DNA from: WJLC01 sp964600865
GTDB taxonomy: Archaea; Nanobdellota; Nanobdellia; Pacearchaeales; GW2011-AR1
Reading direction: 5' to 3'
Assembly (NCBI GenBank): GCA_964600865.1
Contig: CAZRJP010000027.1
Location: 1 to 7,567, forward strand
Length of the DNA stretch: 7,567 nt
A program made the translations under genes and the position numbers. The notes beneath the pieces were generated by a model. That model was not told the DNA's origin and ran no database searches. It was given only the letters and a program-made list of their open reading frames with translations. How positions within the stretch are numbered: position 1 is the first letter of the stretch; the number at the start of each line of letters is the position of its first letter. Below are positions 4,707 to 7,567 of this stretch, in pieces.

Positions 4707-5237
4707 ATGGAAAGAAAAATAACCATCTTAAAAACATTTTTTGAAAATCCAAATCAAAAATTTAGTATAAGAGAATTAGCAAGAATATTAAAAATTAATC
4801 ATACTACAGTCAGACAACATCTTAATAAATTAGTCAAGGAGGGCTTTCTTTTACTAAAAAAAGATAAGATTTATTCTTTTTACCAATTAATACAAAATAA
4901 AAAAACATTAAATCTTAAACTCTATTACAATTTGGAAAAAATAAGAAAATCAAAAATTGTTAAAGATTTAGAAAAAAAATATGACTTTCCTGTAATAATA
5001 TTATTTGGAGGATATGCATCTGCAATGGATGATTCAACAAGTGATGTGGATTTATGCGTAATATCAAATATAAAAAAAGATTTCCCAACAGAAAAATATA
5101 AAAGAAAATTAAACAGAAAAGTGAGTGTTCATAAATTTAATAAAGAATTATTTGAAAAATCAAAGAATTTGAATAAAGGATTAATAAATAACATTTGTAA
5201 TGGAATTGTGTTGTCAGGAGAATTAGAGGTTTTATAA
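4707..5237 (+). CDS. HTH-MNT nucleotidyltransferase, antitoxin-like (MntA type)
   Basis: This 176-residue protein has an N-terminal winged helix-turn-helix (residues 18-48: FSIRELARILKINHTTVRQH) fused to a minimal nucleotidyltransferase domain (about 93-170). The NTase signature is ILFGGYASAMDDSTSDVDLC at 97-116, fitting hG[GS]...DxD with D113 and D115 as metal ligands; the usual Ser after Gly is Gly here. A third acidic residue is not obvious: the expected strand reads RKVSVHKF. In type VII toxin-antitoxin systems MntA neutralises a HEPN RNase by AMPylating it; this gene precedes a HEPN gene with TAATG overlap, matching that arrangement. The HTH fusion suggests it also regulates its own promoter through the palindrome ending one base before the ATG. 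It is the first plus-strand gene in the window. Confidence 0.82.
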   Translation: MERKITILKTFFENPNQKFSIRELARILKINHTTVRQHLNKLVKEGFLLLKKDKIYSFYQLIQNKKTLNLKLYYNLEKIRKSKIVKDLEKKYDFPVIILFGGYASAMDDSTSDVDLCVISNIKKDFPTEKYKRKLNRKVSVHKFNKELFEKSKNLNKGLINNICNGIVLSGELEVL

Positions 5238-5657
5238 TGAATTTTAAATTCACTCTAAATAAAGGTTATGCAAAAAAAGTTATTCCAAATAAAATAAGAG
5301 CCTCAAGTTTATTTAAATCATCTATTCAAGCAATCAATACTGCCAAAAATATTCATTTATCAATAAATACTTCAAAAACAATTTTTAAGAGAACTTTATG
5401 AAGGATTAAGAGAATATTGTGAAGCAATTGGATATTTAAATGGCTACAAATTTCTAAATCATAAATCAATAGGATTTTTCTTAAGGGACTTCTTAAAAGA
5501 AGAATCAATATACAAAAAATTTGATAGGTACAGAAAATTAAGAAATGGCATAAATTATTATGGAAATAACATAGAAATAGAAACTGTTAAAGAAAGTCTT
5601 ATTGAAATTCCAAAACTGCTAATAAAATTAAAAAAATACTCTAAAAATAAACTTTAA
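5237..5657 (+). pseudogene. HEPN-domain toxin gene (HepT-like), frameshifted
   Basis: The ATG at 5237 overlaps the MNT stop (TAATG), showing coupling. The frame reads 54 codons to a TGA at 5399-5401. Removing one T from the T5 run at 5382-5386 restores a 139-residue protein: helical throughout, with RELYEGLREYCEAIGYLNGY in the middle and the HEPN signature DRYRKLRNGINYYG near residue 97. The canonical RNase motif is R-x4-6-H; here R102 and N103 are present but Tyr stands at the His position, as in some archaeal RN..YYG variants. The intact product would be a HEPN RNase toxin neutralised by the upstream MNT protein. The downstream part shows no other damage, so the shift is recent, a sequencing error in a homopolymer, or a +1 recoding site. 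It ends seven bases from the convergent surface-protein gene. Confidence 0.8.
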
Positions 5658-5664
5658 TTCTAAT

Positions 5665-7567
5665 TTACTTTCTTAATAATTTCCATTGTCTTTTTCTTAA
5701 TAAATAAATTACAATTCCTAAACCTAATATGATAAAAGTTCCCACAATTAATAATGTTCCTTTTTTATCATAAATAGGTGAACCAATTTCAAATTGTGTG
5801 GAAGATGTTGCAAATGCTCCTGGATAAACTATTTCCAAACCAACAAAATATTTTCCATAAGGCAAACCATCTGTATGTATCTCCTTAACATAATTTTTCT
5901 CTCCAAGAACATAAAATGTTTCACTCTCTTCAATATAAACATTTCCTTCAAAATCCTTAATAACATAACTTGCTTTTACATCTACTTTTGCATTAGGCCC
6001 AACCTGTAATAAATCAACTTGTGCTTTTAATAACTCGCCAGGTGAAATAAATTTCAACTCCCGTGGCAAAGAAACACCAACATCAAACAAGAAATCTTCA
6101 CTCTTCACATTTAAGATAACAGGAACCTCAAAACTTGAGCCAAGTGCTTCAAAAATAATCTTTCCAGACAATAATCCTTTATCAAGAGAATTGATATTAA
6201 TAATAAAATCCTTTGTTTCTCCTTTTTTTATGGAAAGTTTTTTATTAAAATCTACTATATCCTTAATCTCTCCTGTTTTTCTAACATTTAAAAACAAGTC
6301 TTTATCTCCAATATTTTTAATTTTCAATACTCTAGTATCATTTATTCCTTTTACAGTTACAATCTCAAGAGATTCTGGAGTAAGTTCAATATCTACAAGT
6401 TGCTTGATTACATCTGATGTTGAACCTCCACCACCACCGCCCCCACCGCCATCATCCCCATCATCTGAAGGTATAGAAACACTAAAACTCACATTCTCTG
6501 TATAATTATTATTTCCATAACTATCATTACAATAAGCATTCAAAATATAATCTCCATTACTTAAAGACAAACTTCCAGTATACTTTGTTAAATTAGTTGA
6601 GTTTGTTAAAGTTGAATTGCTTACACCCTCATTCATACTATATTCACAATAACCTGCTTCATTAAGATTAATTTCAATATCCACATCTCCTGAAGAATAA
6701 GTTGTTGCAGTTGGCAATGTAATATTCACCTGAGGATTTATTATATCAACTATAGTAAGATTTTCACTTGAACTATAATCAGAATAATCATCTCCATCAA
6801 AAGCAGAAACATTACATGTCCAATTATCTCCAACAGAAGTATTTCCTGAATCAAGTAAAGAAACATTAATCAATTCTCCTTGAGTATAATCATCAGAGGC
6901 ATTTATACTTAAATTTGTTTGTTTTGTTCCATTTTTATACCAATAACCAGTATAATTTAAAGTATTATTATCTAAGTCAGTTGCATTAGCCCAACAAGTT
7001 AAATTATCTGAAGTTAAATTATTTCCAGTTGATGAATTTGCAAATACTTCTTGTATTACTGAAGCAGTATTATTAACAGTAAAACAATACTCTAAAGAGT
7101 AATCATCATTTCCTAAAGTATCATTTGCATAATAATACCAACAAATACTATTACCTTGTGAAAGAGTTATATTATCTTGATGAGATGCATTATAAGTTGT
7201 ATTTCCTAAAATACTCACACTTGTATTTGCCCATGAACCTGAAGCATTTGTTGAAAATATGTAAGTATCTAAATGAGCATCATCTATTGTAATATTTGCA
7301 GTAAAGTTTTCATATCTTTTAAATTCATTTGAGGTATTTACTTCACTACTAAATACAGGACTTGATATATCAATAGTAAATACAACACTTGATTTATTTA
7401 CATTATTTGCAGTATCATTTATCCAAATTGTAACATTATGCTCTCCCTCAGTCCATACAACAGAAGTAATATTATCACCACAACTTGCAAATGTTGTATT
7501 TTCTGACATTGAATCATTACTATACCAACAAGTATCAGGATTTATCTCAGTATAAGTGTAATTTACA
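5665..7567 (-). CDS. Large Ig-like surface protein, C-terminal part (N-terminus beyond window)
   Basis: The frame stays open through the right edge, so the ATG at 7509 is internal; at least 633 residues are visible. Numbering from that Met, residues 1-345 are Ig-like/beta-sandwich repeats rich in Asn, Ser and Thr, with repeated CWYYYANDTLGN-type motifs, several Cys and more than 30 N-x-S/T sequons, pointing to a heavily N-glycosylated exterior protein. Residues 348-365 are an acidic and poly-Gly linker with nine Gly in a row. Residues 367-577 form a beta-rich stalk whose second half matches the protein at 2453-3694 (EVPVILNVKSEDFLFDVGVS). A membrane helix lies at about 585-604, followed by a short basic tail RKRQWKLLRK. 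It is a cell-envelope protein, perhaps adhesin or S-layer-like; the specific role is unknown. It converges with the HEPN gene, seven bases apart. Confidence 0.88.
   Translation of the reverse strand, partial: VNYTYTEINPDTCWYSNDSMSENTTFASCGDNITSVVWTEGEHNVTIWINDTANNVNKSSVVFTIDISSPVFSSEVNTSNEFKRYENFTANITIDDAHLDTYIFSTNASGSWANTSVSILGNTTYNASHQDNITLSQGNSICWYYYANDTLGNDDYSLEYCFTVNNTASVIQEVFANSSTGNNLTSDNLTCWANATDLDNNTLNYTGYWYKNGTKQTNLSINASDDYTQGELINVSLLDSGNTSVGDNWTCNVSAFDGDDYSDYSSSENLTIVDIINPQVNITLPTATTYSSGDVDIEINLNEAGYCEYSMNEGVSNSTLTNSTNLTKYTGSLSLSNGDYILNAYCNDSYGNNNYTENVSFSVSIPSDDGDDGGGGGGGGGSTSDVIKQLVDIELTPESLEIVTVKGINDTRVLKIKNIGDKDLFLNVRKTGEIKDIVDFNKKLSIKKGETKDFIININSLDKGLLSGKIIFEALGSSFEVPVILNVKSEDFLFDVGVSLPRELKFISPGELLKAQVDLLQVGPNAKVDVKASYVIKDFEGNVYIEESETFYVLGEKNYVKEIHTDGLPYGKYFVGLEIVYPGAFATSSTQFEIGSPIYDKKGTLLIVGTFIILGLGIVIYLLRKRQWKLLRK

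Noticed and set aside
5794..6505. Plus-strand frames of 71 and 104 residues, one with a poly-Pro run
   Set aside because: They are shadows of the surface-protein gene; the poly-Pro run is the complement of its poly-Gly linker.
7507..7509. ATG as the start of the large surface protein
   Set aside because: The frame continues upstream without a stop through the window edge in the same Ig-like style (CWYSNDS), and no signal peptide follows this Met.

Overview
The window is AT-rich and looks archaeal. Probable TATA boxes (TTTAAAAA, TTTAAATA, TTTATATA, TTTATAAA) lie about 22-30 bases before several start codons, which fits leaderless or nearly leaderless mRNAs, and the one clear Shine-Dalgarno site (GAGGTGAT) matches the archaeal 16S 3' end. 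Tiny tightly packed genes, Ig-like asparagine-rich surface proteins with a poly-Gly linker, and lysine-rich proteins together suggest a DPANN archaeon of the Woesearchaeota/Pacearchaeota type. That placement is inference from style; no marker gene is present.

Layout. Positions 1-151 (minus) hold the N-terminus of a small unknown protein that runs off the window. Positions 264-2303 (minus) are a compact five-gene operon: four consecutive proteins of 48-68 residues, each a predicted two-helix membrane hairpin, followed by a 450-residue lysine-rich coiled-coil protein. Three of these four membrane genes are too short for routine ORF calling or need a corrected start. Upstream, 2453-3694 (minus) encodes a signal-peptide-bearing membrane protein with an extracellular beta-rich stalk, one transmembrane helix and a very basic cytoplasmic tail resembling the N-terminus of the coiled-coil protein.

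Positions 3723-4706 are a toxin-antitoxin region. A winged-helix antitoxin candidate and a RelE/ParE-like toxin overlap by ATGA and sit behind a promoter that abuts a perfect 22-bp palindrome. The module is bracketed by a perfect 120-bp direct repeat, the outer copy of which is a truncated 3' end of the toxin gene. Next come a G-free simple-sequence tract and two promoter-operator units of the same architecture but with different palindromes. These lead into a plus-strand HTH-nucleotidyltransferase (MNT) gene and a HEPN gene, an MNT/HEPN (type VII-like) pair in which the HEPN gene is broken by a one-base frameshift.

From 5665 to the window end (minus) is the C-terminal part of a large surface protein with Ig-like repeats, a poly-Gly linker, a stalk and a C-terminal membrane anchor. 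Its ORF is still open at the window edge, so the first internal Met is not its start. Its stalk is paralogous to that of the 2453-3694 protein. The window thus combines cell-surface/membrane architecture genes with a small, recently rearranged toxin-antitoxin cluster.
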